This document shows positions 1 through 10,132 of a stretch of DNA of 64,000 bases, in pieces; within the stretch, counting starts at the first letter, position 1; every line of letters begins with the position of its first letter. The DNA comes from Ooceraea biroi. Its lineage: Eukaryota > Arthropoda > Insecta > Hymenoptera > Formicidae. A program made the position numbers and the translations under genes. The stretch covers positions 5,501,838-5,565,837 of the forward strand of contig NC_039516.1 of the NCBI RefSeq assembly GCF_003672135.1, in the 5' to 3' direction. The notes under the pieces were generated by a model. That model worked only from the letters and a program-made list of their open reading frames with translations, was not told the origin of the DNA and did not search any database.

Positions 1-527
1 TGCCGACACACCGACCGCTAACGCTGATTTTTCTGTATTAATACGACAACTAAGCTAATACCAATCCTTTCATACTTTTGCTATGATCGAGAGTCCGAAA
101 TATTTACTTGTAAATATGGATGAATCTGAACTCGAATAAATGAGTAAAACTTTGCATTGAGATTAAGTAGCGGCAACTTGAGTTTACATTTTTATACATT
201 TTATCATGAACAAAAAATTCACGCATTTGCAGAATTAACGTGACAAAGAAGAAATATTAAAGTATGTCAATTCAGTAGACTCTCTTTTATATGCTATGGA
301 CATTTGAGAATTTTCGGACTCGTATTTGCACACGTGTGCACACGCGTGAATTAATCGTGTATAATTACCGTGTTATTGTATATAAAATAGAAAAAGACAA
401 GAAAGATGACTACGTGGCACACAGAGATTTTTCTGACGACAAGCATGATTTCAAGACGACGAAATCGCGAGCGATTTGTGAAGCGAATCCACCGCTTTCT
501 TATATTTGACACGCGCGGTCAAAATTA
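1..527. other. AT-rich non-coding flank
   Basis: No gene or conserved motif is visible here. The sequence is AT-rich and carries only a short open frame (291-509, plus) with no recognisable domain and no splice context. It ends at the TA target dinucleotide of the transposon that follows. Confidence 0.6.
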
Positions 528-529
528 TA

Positions 530-680
530 CAGGGTGTCCCGGGTTTTAACCGACAAACTGCGGGAGCATATTCTACTAGTGGAAATAAAAAAAAATTCTT
601 ATATCGAGTTTGCTTAGAAATGCTTTATTACAAAGTTATAAACCAATATTGAAAAGAAATATGAGATAAGTAACAACGGA
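530..680 (+). repeat. Left terminal inverted repeat
   Basis: This arm pairs with 1137-1288 in reverse complement over about 150 bases. Visible differences are a few substitutions and single-base indels in the A-run near 587-597 and in the GTAA(A)CAAC stretch at the inner end. The outer end is CAGGGTGTCC, preceded by TATA. Confidence 0.93.
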
Positions 681-716
681 TTTTTTCACAAAAATAAAAA
701 TTATCTACGCAATGAT

Positions 717-984
717 TTAGTGACGCATTTCAAAATGTTGTCCTTGCACATCGATACAAGCTAGACATCGACGTAGTACAGAATTTGTTACAGTACGACA
801 TTCCTGAAAATTTTGTTGCATCTCAGTAACTGAATTAGTAATTCGTTGCTTTAAATCTATCTGGTACTCTCCTGTTAGGAAATCTACGTTGATACTCTCG
901 TACGGCAGCTCGTGCATTTCCGTCACAGAATCCGTACACGAAATGAATATCAGTGTATTCCTCATTTGAAAACACTTTTGGCAT
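717..984 (-). pseudogene. Transposase remnant, N- and C-terminal pieces in different frames
   Basis: Reading on the minus strand from the ATG at 984, the frame gives MPKVFSNEEYTDIHFVYGF and then a CDGNARAAVREYQRRFPNRR-like stretch. This is the typical start of the DUF4817 helix-turn-helix domain at the N-terminus of insect transposases. That frame stops at 835. An overlapping frame then carries an IDLKQRI...RRCLACIDVQGQHFE-type ending, stopping at 717, which resembles the C-terminal tail of the same transposase family. The whole catalytic DDE core, normally a few hundred residues, is missing. The two ends meet out of frame near 850-870. No functional transposase is possible from this copy. 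Confidence 0.85.
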
Positions 985-1136
985 TCTGATAGTAATTGCT
1001 AGTTCACACGACGATTGAAATCTAACAGCTACTGTTGTGAAAGTAACAATACTGAATCGTTTCAACATAGTGAACATGAATACATGTGAATACACATAAC
1101 GTAAACATCTTCGATCTTCCAAATTCTACACTATGT

Positions 1137-1288
1137 TCCGTTGTTTACTTATCTCATATTTCTTTTCAATATTGGTTTATAACTTTGTAATAAAGCATTT
1201 CTAAGCAAACTCGATATAAGAATTTTTTCTTATTTCCATTAGTAGAATATGCTCCCGCAGTTTGTCGGTTAAAACCCGGGACACCCTG
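1137..1288 (-). repeat. Right terminal inverted repeat
   Basis: This is the reverse complement of the left arm (530-680). It ends in ...CCCGGGACACCCTG followed by TATA. Together the two arms could form a very long hairpin in RNA or single-stranded DNA. Confidence 0.93.
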
Positions 1289-1962
1289 TATATTAAATAA
1301 AGAATCAAATCCTATATATTCGATGTATACTATTGAAAATTGGAGCCATCAACGGCGAGACACTTGTCGCCGTACGATACGCTCCGTCGAACGCGCAAAA
1401 CTGGTTAGTGTCGCGGATAAACTCGAGGACAATCCTGTCGAGACGATCTCGAAAAAGTACCGCGACCACGGGCGATTTACTCCGCGCTCGAGGAAGTCGT
1501 CTGAAAGCGCAACAATATCTCGGATATTCGAACAGTCTTGTTAAAACGACGCGGATATATTGCACTCTCCTCGTGAGGATACATATACAGGATCCGCGAT
1601 ATTAAGTCAGTATCATAATCGTAACCGTTCGATGTCGGAGTTTCCAATTGGAGATCCACTAGGAAAACTCAAATCTTGTTTTAGTAGAAGTATCCTCTTC
1701 CAAAAGAAGACGTATCATTTAGCAAAAAGATAATTATAATAAAATTCGCGTTAAAGTTAAATGATCATGCGTTCCCGAAGAAGTCATTGCAAAAAGGGAA
1801 AGGATCGATGGCCCTCGGTGCTCTCTGCGCTCGAATTTTTTCGGCGACCGCAAGAAGATATCACATTGATTTCTGGAAGCTGGACCCTCCGTCGGTCAGA
1901 AACGATCTCTCGCTCGGTCTCCGCCCACTGAAACCCCAGGAAAATTCTGCCCGTTCGCCGTC

Positions 1963-1981
1963 CTCTCTCTCTCTCTCTCTT
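1963..1981. repeat. (CT)n microsatellite
   Basis: Near-uninterrupted CT dinucleotides, flanked by pyrimidine-rich sequence. Confidence 0.9.
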
Positions 1982-4900
1982 CCCTCCTGCCCGAAAGCTC
2001 TTCCTAACACCGACCAGTTGAGCTCTAATTGCGTTTCCCGCCTTGGTCCCTTGGTCTTTCCGCTACAGTCATTCCTCTTCAAGCTCTCGGGCCGTGGTAC
2101 CTTTTGTGTGTACAAACGCGCGTGTACTCCTCGTGCACACACATGTACAAATGTACGCGGCGCAGCTTGCAATCCCGAAATTCCTTGCCGAGGGGATGTT
2201 GCGACAGGATCCGCTCGATCGGACGCATCCAATACACCCCTGCGCTGAAAGCAATGGTCCGCGACCGGATTTTCTCTCGGAGGCAATTCAAGGATCCGGA
2301 TTGCGAGCCGGACAGAAGCGAAAGCGAGAGAGCGAGAAAGAGAGACAGTGAGAGAAAGAGCTATCAATTCGAAGCGCGGCGGCGTACGAGATTTAGCGAT
2401 TTCCGTGAAGAGGATAAACGCGAAAACGCTTAACCCATTAGCTGCCACCGTTCGTGTTCGAGGATCGCGTTAAAAGCGACAATAAACCTCGTCCTTGGTC
2501 GCTGAGCGAACCATAAGCCCGCCAGTGGTCCGGCTGAACTGGCCATCGACCATCGTTACGCGGTTAATCGTTATCAATGCATGAACGAATAAAGCGATCG
2601 TTTATCTCGTGCCACGCGCATGCAGAGATCGTGCACGTGACAGTCCATACAGCGGAGAGAAAGAAGTTCGCCGGCACAGCACATTTTGCGCTGCCGCATG
2701 CGAATTTCGCCGGTTATTGTATGGACAGCGAACAGACTCGTCAAGTACTTGATTTCGTCCGCCACGAGGAATCTCGCTGAGCTTGCGAATTATTTCGTTA
2801 TAACAATACATCAATTTTCGTCTCCGCGACGTCAGAGTTTGCTCTCGCGTCGAATGCAGAGGCGGTTGGACGATTTCGCTGCGACAGCGAGATACTTTTT
2901 CTCCGCGCCGATTAAAATGGAATTAGCAAATATTTGCACGGCGTGCGTGGAGGTACGTTCGATGATCGATAATTCGCAATCTCTTCGATCCCGGGGAATG
3001 GATCTGCTTGATTTTCACAATTCCTTAATGGATTAAGACCACTTTTTAATCAAAGACTTCTATATCTTCTCGGGCGCGGACACGCGGAATCAATCTCAAA
3101 ATCGCTGAGTCTCGATCTTTCTCGCAACGGCGAAACCGCAGCGAGCGAGCGAGCGGCAAGGCTATTGCGTCGGTTTCTCTTTCCCCTTTTTTCATACGCT
3201 TTTTCCTTCGCACCTATCGATCTCGTCTTTCTCGCTCGTGAGTCTTTACGCCCCGCCAATCCCGTTCGTGTTTCCGATCTTCTCACCCTCTTTGCGAACG
3301 CGGCAAGAACCGCGGGCTTCGCCCGGAATTGCTACCCCGTCTCATTCTTTCTCTCTCTTTCTCGTAAGACCACCCCACCGGCTCGACATACAGATCTCCT
3401 TAATTGATTTAAGAGATAAATCACCCGGTTGAGTGTCGAGCGAACGGACAAACCGTACGTGCGTTCGATTTGTTCTTGCTCCCGCTTCTGCTTTTCTTTT
3501 CCGGAGACAAATCGCGCCCCGGTAAGCGTTTTACAGAATAAATTAGTATCGTTGGAGAAAGGGTCCCTTTTCATTCCCCTTTACCGTGAGACGTTGATTA
3601 CATTGGTCTCCTCGTATTACGTTTTCAACAGCGAATAGCGCGCTCGTATACGAGTGGAAAACGAGTGAATGCTCACTTTTACTTGAATCTCTTTAATTAT
3701 TGATAATTTAATTTATTCCTCGTTTCTTTATTGAATCTATCATTGGATTAATATCTTGTATCATCTAGAGTATAAAAAAAATTATATCATCCTTTATGAT
3801 TTATTCAGTACAATAGCATTAAAATTCAGGATGAAAAAGAACATTAAATCGACGCGAATTATTCAGCCGCAGCGATATTTCCTGTTAATTAATACTTTAC
3901 AAGAGATTCAGAAACGGCTATTAAGAGTGGGCCCGATTCCGGCTACCCGGCCACTCTGCCGCTTCGAGATGATCCGACCGCGCTATCTCGCTCCGTCTCC
4001 GGCGGCCAGTTTACTTGTTATGAAAGTTTAAATTAATTTCGAGGTAATTTCCGTGCGGTAATGGCGCGCGCCGCAATGGGGTCCGCAGGAGGTCCCGTCC
4101 TTCCCGAAGGCGGAGGCCCTCGCCGTCTTATCACTGGAAAAACAATCGAGTCCGTTCCTCCTTCCCTATATCACGCTCCTGTCAACTGCCGGCGCGGGAA
4201 GCCAGGAAATATCGCCCTCGCGGTCCGGACTCATACCCGTAGAAACTTTTCTGCGGCACCTGCGCCTCCAGGAGTTCCGATCAAGCTCGATGTCTCGCGA
4301 GTTACGAGACGCACCTGCCGCGTATCGCGATTCCGCAGGTGATGACTATAGGGCTTTGCTCAAATCATTTAATACGACTACGTGTGTGAGGATAGGAGAG
4401 ATTCTAGGAATAGGGGATGAAATAGAGGTGCGAGAAATCCACTTCTATTTTGACATCTTCAGAAAAATATAGGTTGCTTAATAATAAATGAGAAATTGGT
4501 ATGAGGTATTGGTAATACACGATATCGTTAGATATCAGAGTAAATCGAAAATATCGCGGTTGAAGAGAATTGAAGAACTGCATATTTATATTGTTTGAGA
4601 ACGGTTTTGCCGATGCGCATTCTTATTGTGTAGTGGATATTATGAAAAGATTAGGATGCACCCGTTATTTGCGATGACGATTGTCATATCTTTTGTGTAC
4701 AGCGCAATATCGATTACGATACTTGGAAGGTAACGTGTCCATTACGATCGGCGCAGTAAATCGAGGAGCAATCCCGTGCTTTAAATTCCCTCCATGGCGG
4801 GAATAATCGAACTCGTACTTTCGATGGAAACGAGCGTCCTCGTGCAACTCCGCAGCAGGCATAATAAATATTATTCCAGAATGGCCGCCGATAAGTTATA

Positions 4901-7900
4901 CAAGTACGATCACGGAATAAGGCCGATTTCACACAGACCATGAACTGGCTTATCATAAATTCCTTACAGAAACTACATCGTAGTCGCTAAACAGTAGTCA
5001 TCTATTTAGCAGATAATAATTCTTCAAAGATCCATTTTCCTTGTCTTTACGTAAAAGGTACATTATTCAAATTTTTATAACGAAATAAAAATAATAAAAT
5101 TTGAGTTATCAATAATTAATTAAACGTTCGTTGACATACGGATCTCGAACTTACGATCGATCTATCTATGATTGACTTCTATTCTTTATTCAATTTATGC
5201 TCCCTCTATATTAAAGTGCATATCCTTAAGGGAATCGACAGTTATGTCACATCCAAACTTATTCCTCCGTTTCGCGGGAGAAAATGTTGTATACACATTA
5301 AAAAAATTAATTTTATTACGTTACGTATAACAATAATCGACTAGTGCATCTATACGAATTTCGTGCGACGAATTCTGTGTGAGATCGGCATAACAGCCAG
5401 TTCAGTTTCGCCGCGACTCGAAAGTTTCGAAATTGCTCGCTATGAAAGGAGAACTGTCGTAACGGACGGACGTGTCCGAGGTGTGTACGAAGAGCGCGAT
5501 ATCGAGCGAAATATCGTTTCCACGTAATAGGCAATACGTTATTGAGGCTCGGCGCCGGCCTCGAAACGCGCTCGTATTCCCATGTTAATGCGGATCATAT
5601 CGAGTTACTCCGAGTTCGCGGTTAGTGCAAATGCTAAAGTTCGTGGAACACACCGCCGCGTGACCGTGTCGTGAGACCCGCGGGCATCGTTGCACCTTTT
5701 GCGATCGATCGATCCGATCGATCAGCCGTTTCGTCACGCAGATCGATCGCAGTGATTGATCCTGCATTGTTACACGTGTCGTCGCCTTTTGTCACGCCGC
5801 GCGCTGCATCACGGAGAACTTTCTATCTGCGGAATTGGAATGATCCTTCTGCTAGATTCCAGAATTGGAAGCTGACCCGATGGTACTCACGAATCGTTAA
5901 TCTTTTAATACAAGTGTCAGTTAAATATTATTCTTGCAAAATAAATGAGATACGTGCATGCAATATCTATCATATAGCCGAATCTTAGTCATCAGAAAAT
6001 GAAATTTGAACTTTAATCAACAAAATAACTTTTTCATTCGTTCAACTGACTAATTAAAAGCAATAGGAATATATATAAATTTATTTACTAATGAAGAGAT
6101 GTTCGACGGTGAAAAAGCGAGTGATCCAGTTACGCTACCTTTAACCAACACCAGATATACTTACGATTCATTTCCTCTATGTCATAACTGTATCCCGTGC
6201 CTACACATACCTCGATTATTATGCGCGGGAACGTACCGTAAGTCTCTGCTACCGTCTATCACCCGCGGTCGTTTCTACAAGAGAGAAAAAAAAGAACTTC
6301 CCCGGGTCGAAGCGATCATACTCTCCGCGCGGGAGAGACGAGAATCGACGCGACATCCGGGCGGCGACAGGATGGCACGCCACTCGAATAGAAACGGCAG
6401 AATAAAACGAGCCGCGCGAGAGATCAAGGTCACCAGCGGCGAACGGAGCCAATTAGCCAGCCGTAGACTCGATTAGCCAGCCCGGCGGAAGCGCTCTGGA
6501 CCGGCGAACCTACGCGTATCTAACGTATAACGGGCCGAAGGATATACCGGCACCGTAAGTACTATACTTAGGCGGATAACCGAGTGCCCGTGCCCATTAA
6601 CGTCTCTACCGTCGACCGCTGATACTTTCCGGAATGCTTTTCCGCCTTTCCTCTCCCGCCCGCCTCGCACGTGATCTGAGAGGAGCGGAGAAATATAGAG
6701 AAAGAGAGAAAGGGAATGGGAGAGAGGAAAAGAGAGAGGCACGCTGCGAATTCACCCTAGATCGTAACGGTACTCGCTCCTGTTGAATATTCGCCGTCTA
6801 CTTGCCCGATTCTTTCGCTCTCATCAGTGAACTTCGACCTGACACCGTTATGCAGCAACGACTGAAAATGTTATCTGAGATGGTCCACTAAAGCAATGAA
6901 CATGGTCCACTCAAGATCGCGCCATGTCTCACGCATTCGCGGAGCGGTACTCCGGTGCCTTTATTGCCAAGTTACTTTTGCAAAATTTGAGAAATTTTGA
7001 TTCCTCTCCCGAATAAATACGCGAAACGATGTACGCATCGGGCGAAATCAAGAGTAAATAAGAAAGTCTATAATAAAACGGTCGACGTAATCTTCTCCTG
7101 TCGAGAGAAACCGCCGTGCAAGCAACCGCGGAGAGTAATAACCCGTAATTAATCGAGATGCGTCACACGCGCGCCTAGACACGAGCGCGGATAAAGCGAT
7201 ACGCCACCGGTTATCCGTTGGGATATCAGCGCGCGTGGTGCACACGATGGTTCTCGATTTGCAGCTTTACCGTTTACTCTTACTACTTGCCGGTACTGGT
7301 TTTCCCGCGTAAGTAAAAGCGTCGATAAACACGCGAGGCGGCTTTCAGCGAGATCACTATTTCGTCTCTATCTTTTTCTCCCTTTCACTCCCGGCGGGAT
7401 AGCAACACAGTGCACGCGGTACGGGAACAGGGCAAAATCGTAATCCCACCCCCGCGCTCACGAGAATCCCGCAGGAAGTCCGTGCCCTTGCGCCTCGAGG
7501 ATCATGGCTTTGTCCGGCGAATAATGGCAGAGCAAACGGGAGGCGTTCGTCGGAATTAAAACCGTGAGCCTGCGGATGTTCCGTGGTCCTGGGCGAGCAG
7601 GACTGCCGTACAAAAGATTCCCCTTCCTCCCTCGTTCTCCCTCGTTTTCCCTCGCTGAGGAAAGCCGCGAAAAATCCGCCGGAGCCATGCGGTGCACGAC
7701 GATACGCGAAAATGGCGTGTTAAAAGAAACGTACAAAAAGCAAATGATTTAATTCGTTCTTCAAAAATGTACGCTCGTGTAATTCAGGTTTGCTGTTATC
7801 TTCAATCAAGAATTATTGTCAGTGACAAATGTCACGTCATCTCTCGTAAGATTTTATGGAAATGAATAACTATCGCAGAGATAATTTGCAATGTGCTAGG

Positions 7901-8079
7901 GGGAAGAGCTGAAAACATGTTCTTCGCAAGTAACTCAAAGTAGCTTCCGGCTTCGTTTGTCTTAATCTGAGGATATACGGCGCGGCAAAAAGGACGCGGT
8001 GAAACGCATCCGTGGGCAGCGATCGTTAACTATCCTTAGCACCGAATCTTCTCCATTCCCATTAGCAGGAAGTACTATT

Positions 8080-8119
8080 TCTCTCTATCTCTCTCTCTCT
8101 CTTTCTCTTTCTCTCCCTC
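8080..8119. repeat. (CT)n/(TTTCTC)n microsatellite
   Basis: A pyrimidine-only tract of CT repeats with occasional A or T interruptions. Confidence 0.9.
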
Positions 8120-8514
8120 CCGAGAAACCGGCTAATCTCTCGAGGGGTTAAGCGATCGCTTATAGCGATTTTCCTAACCCTCCTTGCTAGGTTCCTCGCA
8201 GTCCGACACCCTTTCCATCCCCCTCCGGGCTGACGTGCGAGTCCGTGAGAGCGACGATCTATCACCATCATCCGAGATTGAGACTTCGCGCGTTTGACGA
8301 AAACAAACTGCCGCGGCATACGCCATATTGTCGGCTGCTTTATATTCGTCGATCTTTCGCAAGAGCGAGTCGTAGGCAAAGTCTAGTCTTCGTCATGGCG
8401 CGTCACGTGCGCGCGTCATTACGCATTTTCTCTCTCGCGAGGGAGGCGTCGCGGCGCCTTGTTCACGAATGTGTTGAAAATCAAACGGGGTCTCCCCTTT
8501 CCCATGAGTGATGC

Positions 8515-8548
8515 ATATTTCGGCGAGCTGTGACGCTCGCCGAAATAT
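8515..8548. repeat. Perfect 13-bp inverted repeat (hairpin)
   Basis: ATATTTCGGCGAG (8515-8527) is followed by an 8-nt spacer and its exact reverse complement (8536-8548). It has no T-run typical of a terminator, and terminators of that kind are not expected in this genome. It could be a small hairpin or a dyad protein-binding site. Confidence 0.8.
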
Positions 8549-9965
8549 TGCGACACGCGTCTTTCCCCATGCCCGGGAACGCTAATGCGCGCGTGATGCA
8601 CGAGGTGTTCGGAATCGACGGATGTTTCTTTAAATATTTGCAGATGGATGAATATATAACGTGAGCTGATTCACTGTAACCACCTGCGAGACTCGATATT
8701 GAAACAACTGCCATTTTTTTGTCCGACGTTTGATATCAATCTGATCGAAAGAATGCCGTGATACTGGGGCTTCCTGCGTGTTAGTGCGTGAGCTAGTGCA
8801 TGTGTCGTCGCAGGAGCTGATCCTCTTTGCTTTATTTCGATTTAGAAGCCTTGCATGCCCACGTCCCGCAATATGCTGACGCGGTGTGACACGAAAATGC
8901 GATCCGCGATGAAAACCAAGGGGCGCTAAATGAGACTTTACATTTCAATTTTAGATTATGGTGTTTTTCATATTAAAACAGGATGCAGAGGATGCAGGGA
9001 GCTCGGAATAACATTCCCAAGATTCCATCCTTTCCCGAGCACCTTCAAGATCCAATCCTCGGACGTAGAAAAAAAAAGAACGAATGGGCATCGCGTTCGC
9101 GCTGCGATAAATCGAGCGGCCAACAAAATTAGCGTACGCGCAACGCGAAGAACCTGCCTGCAGCCGGGCAGAATTAATTCAGAGAGCCGCTTTTAATCGG
9201 CCGGGCCCGGGAAGCGCGAGCAAGGATCCTCGCGAGTGTAATTCCGCTCTTAATAAACAGGAACACGCGTCGTTATCGACACGGCGCGATCGCAGACGGC
9301 GTGGAGACGAGAGAGACGGTTCTCCAGGGCCGCGACGCGGACGTTCCCTCGTGTGTAATACGCCGGACGATTTCTTTATTTAAACGATACGGCCGGCAAA
9401 CGCCGTACATCACCGCGGCCAACTGGAAAAAAGACACGACACGTCGTGCAGTTGAATATTATTAGACCGTGGAGGATAAACGATCGCGCGGGTAAACGAT
9501 CGCCCGGCAGATCCTCGCGAGATTGTTGCATCTTAAGGCCGATTTATACCGTCCGGCATAAACACGTCTGCCGGCGAACGTATCGTATAATAACAGCGAA
9601 TTGGGGGGAAAGAATCTTTCCTTTATAAAGTATCTTCATTTCCTCTCGCTTAATCTTTCATCCAATTACGGCGGAGTCTTTAGCATAAACTCGACTGCGC
9701 GTCTAAGCAGCTAGACCGCGCCTGCTGTACTCAATTTTGCAATACTAAACATCCCGTAATCGTGGAATGAAATTTTTTTGCACTTTTCAAGTCGAGTCTA
9801 CATGTATGTTTTGTGACGAGGAAATCTGCGTTTCTGCAAACTGTTTTCACGTCGCTGTGCACACAGAAGTTTCCGGGGAGTTTCAAATATACTAAGCGCG
9901 CGCCAACGCGCTTGACGACCGCTTGAAAGTTCGCGCAAGACGAGACTAAAGCTCAGGTGACTCAC
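8549..9965. other. Non-coding stretch downstream of the kinase exon
   Basis: Apart from the donor site of the exon that starts at 9966, I see nothing functional. The sequence is GC-rich around 9180-9560 with many CpG dinucleotides and has no recognisable exon. If the kinase gene continues leftwards, this is the start of the following intron. Confidence 0.5.
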
Positions 9966-10132
9966 CGGTGAACGACTCCTCTCGAGTGCATGTGCTTGAG
10001 CGCGGCGACCAGCTGTCTGGCATAGAGCCTCGCCGTGTTCTCGTCCAGTTTACCGGCCGGCTGTTCCTTAATGTGCGTGCACAGGTCGCCGCCGGTCGCG
10101 AGTTCCGTCACGAGATAGTACACGGATCCGCA
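9966..10132 (-). CDS. Serine/threonine protein kinase exon (hinge to HRD), HUNK-like
   Basis: This 167-bp exon encodes 55 codons plus two bases on the minus strand. It begins CGSVYYLVTELATGGDLCTH and ends in a QLVAALKHMHSRGVVHR-type segment. In kinase terms it covers strand beta5, the hinge (LVTEL), the GGDL motif, helix D, helix E and the start of the catalytic loop; the HR of HRD is split by the intron. The acceptor is TTGCAG and the donor is CCG|GTGAGT. The phase matches the upstream exon at 15723-15851. The pattern S.YYLV.EL..GG.L...I.E....L.E..AR.Y.RQL..A..H.H..GVVHR is closest, from memory, to the AMPK-related kinase HUNK; SNRK and SIK-like kinases are less good alternatives. The position before the hinge Glu (gatekeeper) is Thr. 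That the product is a kinase is near certain; the subfamily is inference. Confidence 0.93.

Larger units (their letters stand above)
528..1290 (-). mobile_element. Non-autonomous DUF4817-type (Tc1/IS630-like) DNA transposon with long TIRs
   Basis: The two ends are inverted copies of each other, beginning CAGGGTGTCCCGGGTTTT, and both ends abut TATA. This fits insertion at a TA dinucleotide, as in the Tc1/mariner/IS630 superfamily. The terminal inverted repeats are about 150 bp and nearly identical. Between them lies a broken transposase on the minus strand that keeps only the first roughly 40-45 and last roughly 45 residues. The element is therefore an internally deleted, non-autonomous copy that could move only if a full-length relative supplies transposase. 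The near-identity of the two arms suggests it is not very old. The superfamily assignment rests on the TA site, the DUF4817-like N-terminus and the GQHFE-type C-terminus. The exact family name is not determined. Confidence 0.9.
1291..8514. other. Non-coding stretch, probably kinase intron or 3' region
   Basis: I see no convincing gene. A minus-strand open frame of about 195 codons (1861-2448) is explained by CpG-rich sequence and a (CT)n tract at 1963-1981. Other open frames lack domains and splice context. Small simple repeats occur, such as GCGA near 3141-3155 and ATCG near 5702-5725. I looked on the minus strand for the next kinase exon (DLK.EN, DFG, APE motifs) and did not find it. It may lie left of the window, which would make this region intronic. 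Confidence 0.5.

Noticed and set aside
1861..2448. 195-codon minus-strand open frame
   Set aside because: It spans a CT microsatellite and CpG-rich DNA, is mirrored by open frames on the other strand, and has no domain or splice context.
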